Source: Flammeovirga sp. SJP92 (lineage in GTDB: Bacteria; Bacteroidota; Bacteroidia; Cytophagales; Flammeovirgaceae). From it: a DNA stretch of 64,000 nucleotides. The position numbers and the translations under genes were made by a program. Shown piece by piece: positions 7,818-16,366 of this stretch. The DNA lies in NCBI RefSeq assembly GCF_001583495.1, contig NZ_LQAQ01000078.1, positions 1-64,000 of the forward strand, read 5' to 3'. The notes under the pieces were generated by a model that saw only the letters and a list, made by a program, of their open reading frames with translations, ran no database searches and had not been told where the DNA came from. Position 1 is the first letter of the stretch; each line of letters begins with the position of its first letter.

Positions 7818-10187
7818 CTACTTATTAAGCTTTTGATTTTGGATAGTTGTGGAAGAGAAAAATTCTTTACGTCCATCTCTCAGTTCCAAAGGTTCTCCTT
7901 TGATTTGTACAGAAGCACTCAATCGAATGTCCGTAGAAGAAGCGCCGATTTTAATGGCAAAATTTCCACCTTCTACTACCCATTTATTATTTTTATACTG
8001 TGCCAGCAATTGAGGTGACACTTTAAATGTAATCTCTTTTGACTCTCCTTTTTTCAGATTTACTCTTTGAAAACCTTTTAATTGAATTGGCTTCATTGTC
8101 GTATTTTTATCCAAAGGAGAAATATATAGTTGCACGATTTCCGTTCCGTCTGTTTTACCCGTATTTGTTATAGAGCATGATACTTCAATAGTATCATCAG
8201 TAAGTTGAGCTTCTTTTGACAGCTGAATGTTATCATAAGCATAAGACGTATAACTTAAACCGTAACCGAAAGGATATTGAGGTTCGTCATTTTTATCATA
8301 CCCCATTTTGTAGTCAATTTCTTTCTTTTCTTGTGTTCTTGGATACGTTACACAAAGTTTTCCCGAAGGATTGGCATTGCCCAACAAAATATCTGCTACA
8401 GCATTTCCACCTTCTTCCCCTGGGAACCATGCATTGACAACTGCCGCACAATCTTTTTCAATGTCAGCAATTACTTGTTGTCTACCACCGAAAAGTACCA
8501 AAACAACAGGTTTACCAGTAGCAATCAGTTGCTTTACAAATTCCTCTTGTTGCCCCGGAAGACCAATGCCTTTTCTCCATCTTCCTTCACCATTCAAGTA
8601 AATGTTCTCACCCATAGCAGCAATAATTACATCACTTTCCTTCGCAATTTTCATTGCTCTTTTTAAATCAGGTTGAGGAAGGTCTTGTACAGAAATCATT
8701 TTCAGTTTACTCAATCGGTCATCCCCAAAACCATCTTTATCAATTGTAGCTTCCAATGCGGCACTCCAGTCACAACCTCTTTCATGCTGAATTTTCACTT
8801 TTCTACCCACTTTACTTTCTAATCCTTCTTTAAGTGTGACCAACTTTGGGTTCAGTTCATCAAACTTGGCACTTTTCCAGAAAGCACGCATTGCTTGGTA
8901 AGTGTAGTCGCCCAATAGACAATGCACTGTAGAAGCATTTGGACCGACTAGAGCAATTTTACGAGTAGATTTTTTCAAAGGTAAAATGCCATCATTTTTT
9001 AATAAAACGATTGATTCTACTGCTGACTGATACGCCAATTGTCGGTTAGAAGCAGGGTCAAAATCCAAATCACCATCTTTGCCAATGGCAGGGTTGTCTA
9101 CGAGTAAACCCAATCGGGCTTTCATAGTTAGTGATCTTTTTACTGCTTGATCAATATCTTGTTCAGTAACTAAACCTTTTTTCAATGCCTCTTTCAAATA
9201 AGGAAAAGTCATAGGTGATGAAAGTTCGATATCCACACCTGCATTCAAAGCCATAGCACCGGCAGTCATTTGATCTGGAGCTCTTTTGTATTTTTTATAG
9301 ATCATATTAATGGCACCATAATCACTTACCACTAATCCATCAAAACCAATTTCCTTACGAAGAATCTGATCCAACATAGTAGGACTCATACTAATTGGAA
9401 GTGCTTTATATGTACCATAAGAAGGCATCACACTTTTAGCATTCCCCACTTTAATACACGCTTCATGAGGCATTAAATATTCTTCATACAGTTCTTTCAC
9501 AGAGTTGTTTTTTGTACCATATCCCGCAAAGTGTTTTACTGTAGCGGCCACACCCGTAGTCAGGTCATCACCCTGCAAACCTTGCACAAAAGCAACACCC
9601 ATTCTTGAAGTCAAATAACTGTCTTCACCATAACTTTCTTGATGTCTGTTCCAATGTGCCGTTCTGCTGATGTCAATCATTGGTGACAATGCAAAAGAAG
9701 CCCCCACTTCTCTCATGCTTTTGGAAATAGCCGAGGTGTTCTGTTGTACCAAATCCGGATTCCAAGAACATCCCATTCCTATTTGCTGAGGGAAAGTAGT
9801 GGCTTGGTAGGTCGCGAAACCAGTGATAGCTTCCTCATGAAAAATGGCAGGTATTTTTAAACGAGTTTCAGTCATTAGGTAGTTTTGTACTTCACGTACT
9901 AAATCCCTCAATTCTTCCGGTGATAATTCCTGTCCTGATGAAAATTGACAGAAATGTCCAATGCCATAAGGTATGTGTTCTCTACATTTTTCAAGAGATA
10001 CTTTTCCGTCCACCATAATATCTCGTAGACGTGTTCCTTCTATTTGAGCGATTTTTTCATCCAAAGTCATTGTTGCCATCAAGCTTTCCACTTGTTGGTC
10101 TGTTTCTTTAGTTGAAAATGAAGTTTGTCCAATAACACCCTGCATTAGAAAAAATGCGGTGATCAGTAAGTAATATTTTTTCATCAT
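7818..10187 (-). CDS. GH3 family beta-glycosidase (beta-glucosidase/beta-galactosidase-like)
   Basis: I start this at ATG 10187 (789 residues) rather than the upstream TTG. The ATG gives a clean signal peptide (MMKKYYLLITAFFLMQGVIGQ), and the TTG lies inside a TACATTTG sequence (10210-10203 on the minus strand) that looks like a Bacteroidota -7 promoter element. The protein has the three-domain GH3 layout. The N-terminal barrel includes KHFAGYG and the nucleophile Asp in VVSDYGA (about residue 289). The second sheet domain includes SIVLLKNDGILPL and the FPGEEGGNAVADILLG stretch. A C-terminal fibronectin-III-like domain follows. GH3 enzymes release terminal beta-linked sugars. It is the first gene of the cluster that continues to GH117, so it probably trims galactan oligosaccharides; the sugar is not determined. 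Confidence 0.88.
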   Translation of the reverse strand: MMKKYYLLITAFFLMQGVIGQTSFSTKETDQQVESLMATMTLDEKIAQIEGTRLRDIMVDGKVSLEKCREHIPYGIGHFCQFSSGQELSPEELRDLVREVQNYLMTETRLKIPAIFHEEAITGFATYQATTFPQQIGMGCSWNPDLVQQNTSAISKSMREVGASFALSPMIDISRTAHWNRHQESYGEDSYLTSRMGVAFVQGLQGDDLTTGVAATVKHFAGYGTKNNSVKELYEEYLMPHEACIKVGNAKSVMPSYGTYKALPISMSPTMLDQILRKEIGFDGLVVSDYGAINMIYKKYKRAPDQMTAGAMALNAGVDIELSSPMTFPYLKEALKKGLVTEQDIDQAVKRSLTMKARLGLLVDNPAIGKDGDLDFDPASNRQLAYQSAVESIVLLKNDGILPLKKSTRKIALVGPNASTVHCLLGDYTYQAMRAFWKSAKFDELNPKLVTLKEGLESKVGRKVKIQHERGCDWSAALEATIDKDGFGDDRLSKLKMISVQDLPQPDLKRAMKIAKESDVIIAAMGENIYLNGEGRWRKGIGLPGQQEEFVKQLIATGKPVVLVLFGGRQQVIADIEKDCAAVVNAWFPGEEGGNAVADILLGNANPSGKLCVTYPRTQEKKEIDYKMGYDKNDEPQYPFGYGLSYTSYAYDNIQLSKEAQLTDDTIEVSCSITNTGKTDGTEIVQLYISPLDKNTTMKPIQLKGFQRVNLKKGESKEITFKVSPQLLAQYKNNKWVVEGGNFAIKIGASSTDIRLSASVQIKGEPLELRDGRKEFFSSTTIQNQKLNK

Positions 10188-10623
10188 TCCTTTTCTTTTA
10201 CTCAAATGTATTTGAAAGAGCCGGTTTCCTTAGAAATAAATTGAATAGAAAAAGAGGGGGGAAATTGTTAGAATTGAGAATGCAAGCTTTTGTACAGTTA
10301 TTGAAGGGGATATTTTTTTGATTGTTTAAGCGGTTCTCAAACGTTTTTCTATGGATATGAAGGTTGGTTTTTAAGTGATCTTAGTGTTTTTATGACTGAA
10401 AAGCTCCTTCGTATTGGACAATAGATTAAATTTAAATTAGTTGAAATTTGCAAAGTAGTTAACACGATCAACGTTCTAATCGATACAATTTGACTGCTGT
10501 TTAAAAGATGATTTAAAGCGATTAATTCCGTTTTAAGATTTTACAACGTTACTAAAATGTTTGAGATTTCAAATTATGTTAGTTTGTAGTATTAAATGCA
10601 ACTATTATAAAACCATCACTAAT
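10188..10623. other. Divergent intergenic region
   Basis: About 430 bases separate the GH3 cluster and the divergent lipoprotein gene, so both promoters must lie here. TACATTTG on the minus strand at 10210-10203 fits the -7 element for GH3, but no good TTG -33 partner was found. I see no strong palindromic operator, RNA or small gene. Confidence 0.4.
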
Positions 10624-11349
10624 ATGAGAACGCTTTCAATCCTCTTTTTGATATCAATCTTTGCCTTATTGATCAGTTGTGATCTTCATGAAGATAAAGT
10701 GTCTTCTAATGAAAAGAAGAAATTTAATGGGATGGTTACAATGAAAAATTATGCAATCTTAGAATCATCTTATTTTTCAAAATTTGATACAACGCGTGAG
10801 GAATTTTTAACCATTACCTACAATGATGTTGACCCTACAATAGTAACGTTTAATTATGAAGCTTTTCCTAAACATTATATACAATATACATTGGATCAAT
10901 CAGGTAATCAGTTGAAAAAAATGTTGGTAGAAGTCTCTGAGCCTGAAGATGAAATTGAATATACTTTTGATAGTGAAAGGGTTTATCAAATTGATGATGA
11001 GGATTTTGTTGTGAAAAAGTTCAATTGGATTAGAGAAAAATATTATTCATGCTGTTTTGATTGTAAGGATACTTTATCAACAATTTATGTTAATAAAGAT
11101 CTTGGTGTTTTACAGGAGTATTTTCGAGGTTTTAAAACTACCACTGTTTTAGTAGAAAGTAATAAGACAGATAATCTTTCTCAACTATTTAATGCCATAA
11201 AAAAGGATAAAGCTTTTTATCCAGATGAAAAAGAAATTGCACTTAGAAAAGAACGAGAAATGGTAAAGGCCCTTCTTCGAATGATTGAGGAGGAGGATTT
11301 AGAAATTGATTTTGAAGAAGAAGTAGAACTTCCAGAATGTTTAGAATAA
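10624..11349 (+). CDS. Small lipoprotein of unknown function
   Basis: This is a 241-residue protein from ATG 10624. A TTG 63 bases upstream is in frame but would place charged and Cys residues ahead of the leader. The leader ends in lipobox LISC (Cys19). The mature part is acidic, with a KKFNGMVTMKNY start, two Cys pairs (YYSCCFDCKD) near the middle and a strongly acidic C-terminus (MIEEEDLEIDFEEEVELPE). I recognise no family. It stands alone, transcribed towards the PKD-repeat gene and sharing its terminator, and nothing ties it to polysaccharide use. Confidence 0.7.
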   Translation: MRTLSILFLISIFALLISCDLHEDKVSSNEKKKFNGMVTMKNYAILESSYFSKFDTTREEFLTITYNDVDPTIVTFNYEAFPKHYIQYTLDQSGNQLKKMLVEVSEPEDEIEYTFDSERVYQIDDEDFVVKKFNWIREKYYSCCFDCKDTLSTIYVNKDLGVLQEYFRGFKTTTVLVESNKTDNLSQLFNAIKKDKAFYPDEKEIALRKEREMVKALLRMIEEEDLEIDFEEEVELPECLE

Positions 11350-11351
11350 AA

Positions 11352-11379
11352 AAAGCTTCCCAATACATTGGGAAGCTTT
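11352..11379. terminator. Bidirectional terminator between convergent genes
   Basis: AAAGCTTCCCAAT (11352-11364) and ATTGGGAAGCTTT (11367-11379) form a perfect 13-bp inverted repeat. It lies immediately after the lipoprotein stop on the plus strand and 40 bases past the PKD protein stop on the minus strand, so it can end both transcripts. Confidence 0.8.
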
Positions 11380-11419
11380 CCAAAAGTTGAATTATTACTA
11401 TTATCAAAAAATTGTATGG

Positions 11420-14400
11420 TTATTTCTTGATCACTTTTACTACCTCTACAGCATCCTCCGATTGAATATTAATCATATAGATACCGAAGTTGTATGTTGT
11501 CAGATCAATTGCGTTGTTGCCTTTTAATAATGATACAGTTTGAAGCACCTGACCGTTTGTATTCATCACTAGGGCAGTAGCATTTTGTGCTACTTCTACG
11601 TTGATGATATTTGTCGTCGGGTTAGGATATGCATTCAAAGTAATAACGAATGAAGGATCTACTGAAGTTGGTTCTTCTACTGGATTTACTGTGATCACAA
11701 CTTCATCTGTTACTTCTTGACCAAACGCATCTGAAACTGTTAATGTGAATGTGATTTCAGTAGCTTCTTCTACATCAGGAGCAGTGAAAGAAGCTGAAGC
11801 TTTGTCTGCATCCGTAATTACAATGGTTTCATTGCTTGCAGTCCAAGCGTAAGTTACATTTTCAGAAGAATTAGAACCATCTAGTGTTACTGCGTCACCT
11901 TCATCTACCGTTTGGTCATCACCTGCATTAGCTGTAATTACTGGATAAACAGTGATCATCACTTCATCTGTTGCTGTTTGGTTGAACGCATCAGTGATTG
12001 TTAAAGTGAAAGTGATGTCAGTGGTAGCTGTTACTGCTGGTGCAGTGAAAGAAGCAGTTGCTTTATCAGCATCAGTTATAATTACCGCTTCATTGTTTGA
12101 AGCCCAAGCATAAGTTACATTTTCAGAAGAGTTAGAACCGTCTAATGTTACGTTTACACCTTCCATTACTGTTTGATCATCTCCTGCGTTAGCAGTAATT
12201 TGAGGATAAATAGTTACAACTACATCATCCGTTTTCACTTGGTTGTTTTGACCAGAAACCGTTAAGGTAAAAGTGATTTCTGTTGCAAGCGTTACCTCTG
12301 GAGCTACAAATGTTGCTGTAGCTTTATCAGCATCAACAATTGTAACATTTTCACTAGCAGTAGACCAAGCATAAGTTACATCTGATGATGAAAGTGAACC
12401 GTCTAATGTTACAGTTGAAGTAGACATTGCGGATTGATCATCACCTGCATTGGCTGTAATTTCAGGATAAACAGTTACGACTACTTGATCTGTAGCGTTG
12501 TAGTTATCATCATACGTTACCGTCAATGTTAATGTGATATCAGTTGCTACGTCTACTGCAGGAGCTGTGAATGAAGCTGTAGCAGCATCTGCATTGGTGA
12601 TCACTAAGTTTTCATCACTTGCAGTCCAAGCATAAGTTACATTTTCAGAAGTAGATTGAGAACCGTCTAATGTTACGGTTGCATTTTCGATTACACTTTG
12701 GTCATCGCCAGCATTGGCAACAATTACAGGATAAACTGAAACTACTACTACATCAGTGTCAACTTTATCTTCATAAGTTACTTTTAATGTAAATTCATAA
12801 TCTGTTTTGGCAGTGACAACTGGTGCAGTGAAAGTAGGCATTGCTACTGTTGCATCGGATAATGTAACATCTTCTGGAGCAGTCCACTCATACGTAACGG
12901 CGGCAGGAGTTGAAGCAGAACCGTCTAATGTTACCGCTTCACCTGATTGTGCAACGATATCATCACCTGCAACTGCTTTTGTGATTGGTAATACTGTAAT
13001 AACTACCTCATCCGTTGCATCCATTCCTTTATAACTAGCTGTTAACGTTAAAGTGAATGTTGTTTTCTCGTTTACAAGTGGAGCAGTGAATTTTGGTGCA
13101 GCAATATCATCAGCATCCAATACAATTCCTTCAGGAGCAGTCCACTTATAAGTTACATTCGCTGGCAATGATGCAGAAGCATCTAAAGTGACTTCTTGAT
13201 TCGCTTCAACTGCTTGATCATCACCGGCATTTGCCACTGCATTTGGAAGAGCAGTGTAAACAACGTCAACTGATTCAGTTCTTTGTCCTTTTGTAGCACT
13301 GAATGTGAAAGTATAATCTGTATCTTCTGTTACTTCAGGTACTGTGAAGCTTGCATTCATTTTGTCTGCATCAGTAATAGCAACTTGCTCTTTAGAAGAC
13401 CACATTAATGTAAATGCATCACTTGATTTATATGATCCCATTAAGTTGGCAACAGTACCCGTTCTCACTTCTTGATTTTCACCTGCACTCAACATAATAT
13501 CGGCGTCATATTCAATAATGCTGATATCATCCAAGTAAATCTCATCAAAAGGTAATGTCGATTCATCTTCAACACCAATTCCATTTCTTGGCGAAGGATA
13601 GATATTTAATTTTGAAAGCACTTCATCACCAACTCCATCAGCAGTATTTGCAGTTGTAAACTCAGGAGTAATCTGAATGACCTGCTCAAACTCAATCCAC
13701 TCATTCAATGTTAATTCTTTCCCCCAAGTGACAGTTGGTCTTGTTAAACCAATTTTTGCCTTGTCATACCACTCATCTTGAGGCATAATACGAAGATTGA
13801 TCACGTTCATACTCATATTAACGGCTTTTACTTTACCTTTTAAGATATAAGTACGACCAATTACTAAAGGCTTTTCTATGATAGCCGCAATCTCTGTTTC
13901 AGCGCTATGATAACCGCCAATTTGTGGAGCATCAGTGAAAAATTGAATACTCTTCGTTCCTTTTGCGTTCTCCGCTACATCCTCAGACGTAGTGTATTTG
14001 TCGGCTAATCCAATCCAACCTATAGTCAGTGCTTCTTCGAAAGAACCATTTTTCACTAATTCTTCACCGTAGAAAATTTCTGGTTTTACAGTGATGACAA
14101 CATTTTCAGAAGCTTCTAATTCACCGTCACTTACCGTCACTTTGAAAGTGTATTCTGTATTCTCCGTCACATCAGGAGCTGTAAATACTCTGATTCTATC
14201 TGCATTTGCTTCTGTTGCTTCCAAAGTGATAGAAGCATCAAGTGACTCCCACACATAAGTAATGTCATCTCCGTTAGGATCATAAGAAAGAGAAGCATCT
14301 AAAGTCACAACATCACCTGAAGCAACAGACCTTGGTAAACCAGGATTAGCAATTGGAGCAACATTATCTTTATCTAAAGTGATTTCAAATGTTTCACTTT

Positions 14401-15865
14401 GAGTCACATTGAAAGTGCTTGTCTTGTCTAGAAACAACTCTTTTGTGGCAGTGTATGAATACTCTTTATCAAGAATTTCACCTAATGCAGCAATACCATC
14501 AGCATCTGAAGTAGCTGTGACGTTAAATAAATTATTGTCAGTTACTGAAACTGAAACGCCTTCAATAGCATTCCCATTAGCATCCACAAACTTTAATGAA
14601 ACATCATAAGCGTTTTCATTTTCACCTAAGAATACCACATAAGTCATTTCTTCACTTTCGGTATTTACAGAACCGTTGAACGTTTTATAACCTGTTTTAG
14701 TGACTGTGAAATCATATGTACCAGGAATAAATTTCTCCACAATTTTACCTTCAGCATTTGTAGTGTATTCTTCTTCGTTGATTGTTACTGTTGCATCTGC
14801 AATTGGTGTTGTATTGTCAGAAGCAATCACTTGAAGAGGAAGAGAAGAATAAGTAGGCAGTGTTTCAAATACTGCACTTCCAAAACCTTGTAAAACGGCA
14901 TAAGAATTTTCTTTCATAACCCATTGTCCAGTCCCTTCTGTAAAGTCAAAACCCGAATAAGTAGCTTGAACAGTAAACTCATGTCCTTTTTTCACATTTA
15001 CTAAATCATGCGATGGAGTACCTTGAATTATCGTATAAATATTTTTTACAAATTCAGGATCTTCCATTAAAGTGTTAACTGAAGTAGAACCGTCAATAAA
15101 ACCATACGCAGGCTTACCTACTGTTTCCTTGTTGTATTCTTCACTTACACCATAGCTGCCATAGAATACAAGGTTCTCAAAATAACGGTCATCAGTTACG
15201 TTATCTACGTCACCAATGATACCACCATTCTTTTTATATCTTGCTCTGATTTCAACGGAAGAGAAGCAGTTTTTCATTGTTGTTCCCCAGTTGGCTTTGC
15301 CTAATAGACCACCTACTTTTGTTTCGCCTTCAATTGAACCGCCAATCACAAAACAGTTTTCGATAGTTGTTGAAGAAGCATTACCTACGATAGGTCCAAC
15401 TCTTTCTGACAAACCATTGATATAAGGATTGATTAAACCTAAGTTTGCGATTCTGCAATTTAATGTACTACCAAAAAGTCCGTGTCCAATATTTTTGGTG
15501 CTTTCACGGACATCAGAGATTGAGAGGTTGCGGATCACGTGATAGTCACCGTCCACTTTACCTTGAAATTGATTTTTTGTTGCACCTCCTGTAAATTCAT
15601 AACCAATACATCTCATATCAGTAATACTTGACATGTCAATGTCTGCAGTAAGTTTATAGTACTTGTCAGCGGCCCAGTGTCCAGCTTCAAAAGTAGTCAC
15701 CAAACTCAGATCATATAAATCTTGAGCTGTACTAATAAGGAATGGATCTTCTTCTGTACCTGTACCTCCTGAATAGGTAGGGGTTTGTGCAAATACGGAC
15801 GTGTTTACAAAAGTGGCTAAACTAAGTATAGCCATAGTAATTAATGTAAAGTAACTTCTTTTCAT
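11420..15865 (-). CDS. Giant secreted PKD-repeat protein with carbohydrate-binding-like domain and T9SS sorting tail
   Basis: The protein has 1481 residues. In order: a signal peptide ending VFAQ (about 27); a beta-helical domain with GLUG-type motifs (VGGLLGKA, NGGIIGDV) to about 240; two carboxypeptidase-regulatory/PEGA-like beta domains (about 345-500); one PKD-like domain (from PGLPRSVASGD); a CBM4/9-like domain (ELVKNGSFEEALTIGW to DDISIIEY, about 605-790); seven tandem PKD/Ig-like repeats, most starting ANAGDDQ and containing VTLDGS and VTYAW; and a type A T9SS tail (YPNPTTNIINVEV to VVKVIKK). It is therefore exported across the outer membrane and probably attached to the surface. With no catalytic motif, a role in adhesion or polysaccharide binding is the best guess. 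It is flanked by galactan-degradation genes but transcribed alone. Confidence 0.85.
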   Translation of the reverse strand: MKRSYFTLITMAILSLATFVNTSVFAQTPTYSGGTGTEEDPFLISTAQDLYDLSLVTTFEAGHWAADKYYKLTADIDMSSITDMRCIGYEFTGGATKNQFQGKVDGDYHVIRNLSISDVRESTKNIGHGLFGSTLNCRIANLGLINPYINGLSERVGPIVGNASSTTIENCFVIGGSIEGETKVGGLLGKANWGTTMKNCFSSVEIRARYKKNGGIIGDVDNVTDDRYFENLVFYGSYGVSEEYNKETVGKPAYGFIDGSTSVNTLMEDPEFVKNIYTIIQGTPSHDLVNVKKGHEFTVQATYSGFDFTEGTGQWVMKENSYAVLQGFGSAVFETLPTYSSLPLQVIASDNTTPIADATVTINEEEYTTNAEGKIVEKFIPGTYDFTVTKTGYKTFNGSVNTESEEMTYVVFLGENENAYDVSLKFVDANGNAIEGVSVSVTDNNLFNVTATSDADGIAALGEILDKEYSYTATKELFLDKTSTFNVTQSETFEITLDKDNVAPIANPGLPRSVASGDVVTLDASLSYDPNGDDITYVWESLDASITLEATEANADRIRVFTAPDVTENTEYTFKVTVSDGELEASENVVITVKPEIFYGEELVKNGSFEEALTIGWIGLADKYTTSEDVAENAKGTKSIQFFTDAPQIGGYHSAETEIAAIIEKPLVIGRTYILKGKVKAVNMSMNVINLRIMPQDEWYDKAKIGLTRPTVTWGKELTLNEWIEFEQVIQITPEFTTANTADGVGDEVLSKLNIYPSPRNGIGVEDESTLPFDEIYLDDISIIEYDADIMLSAGENQEVRTGTVANLMGSYKSSDAFTLMWSSKEQVAITDADKMNASFTVPEVTEDTDYTFTFSATKGQRTESVDVVYTALPNAVANAGDDQAVEANQEVTLDASASLPANVTYKWTAPEGIVLDADDIAAPKFTAPLVNEKTTFTLTLTASYKGMDATDEVVITVLPITKAVAGDDIVAQSGEAVTLDGSASTPAAVTYEWTAPEDVTLSDATVAMPTFTAPVVTAKTDYEFTLKVTYEDKVDTDVVVVSVYPVIVANAGDDQSVIENATVTLDGSQSTSENVTYAWTASDENLVITNADAATASFTAPAVDVATDITLTLTVTYDDNYNATDQVVVTVYPEITANAGDDQSAMSTSTVTLDGSLSSSDVTYAWSTASENVTIVDADKATATFVAPEVTLATEITFTLTVSGQNNQVKTDDVVVTIYPQITANAGDDQTVMEGVNVTLDGSNSSENVTYAWASNNEAVIITDADKATASFTAPAVTATTDITFTLTITDAFNQTATDEVMITVYPVITANAGDDQTVDEGDAVTLDGSNSSENVTYAWTASNETIVITDADKASASFTAPDVEEATEITFTLTVSDAFGQEVTDEVVITVNPVEEPTSVDPSFVITLNAYPNPTTNIINVEVAQNATALVMNTNGQVLQTVSLLKGNNAIDLTTYNFGIYMINIQSEDAVEVVKVIKK
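11690..13500. repeat. Tandem repeat array coding for seven PKD-like domains
   Basis: Within the giant gene, units of about 260-265 bases repeat head to tail. Each is recognisable by the block coding for NAGDDQ, found near 11920, 12180, 12440, 12710, 12960 and 13220. The two repeats nearest the 3' end of the gene are the most alike, suggesting recent duplication by recombination or slippage. Confidence 0.75.
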
Positions 15866-16366
15866 TTCTAGTAAAAAAAATAGTTTAATGTAAGAATTAT
15901 AGTCGTACTGTATTTTCGGATTTACTTCAGATGTAGACTTTTTCTTTAAGTAGTTGTAAAATTATTCTTGAGTTCGTTTATCATTTTCATTCCGAAAACT
16001 TTTTGTTCTAGTACAGGTCCAATATTAGAAGTTCCTTTTGGAAGGATTGCAAACAAATTTCTCATAAATAGTGGGGGATATTTAAAGTCGTTAACGGAAT
16101 TTGAAGTTTTCAAAACTTATTTCAACTCGAAAAACGTCAAAATTACTATTAATTGAGATTGAAAGGTGTGTAAATGATTGGATAGAAGGGGGAGAGATCT
16201 TTTTTCGTTTTTTTTGTGGAATAGTAGAAAAAAAATAGGTGTTATACTTGCCTTTGTATTAAGACAGAAACAAAAACGGAAAATTATTCTAAAGTGAATT
16301 TGAATTAATACTTGTCTTCCAATAAGGAAATGAATTAAAAAGATCAAACATACTTGAAGTAGAGAA
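15866..16366. other. Divergent intergenic region, no gene seen
   Basis: About 500 AT-rich bases separate the divergent PKD-protein and GH2 genes. Both promoters must lie here. Short open frames in it have no ribosome-site or composition support. A TGCCTTTG near 16249 is one base from the TAnnTTTG -7 consensus for the GH2 gene, but this is weak. Confidence 0.4.

Noticed and set aside
10188-10205. Upstream TTG start for the minus-strand GH3 gene
   Set aside because: It falls within a TACATTTG promoter-like element, and the next ATG gives a cleaner signal peptide.
11690-13500. Regular direct repeats that could suggest a CRISPR array
   Set aside because: The units are about 260 bases, translate in frame as PKD domains, and have no spacer-like unique sequence.
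16117-16347. Minus-strand open frame of 76 codons upstream of GH2
   Set aside because: It lies in an AT-rich divergent promoter region, with Phe/Ile-rich translation and no ribosome-site support.
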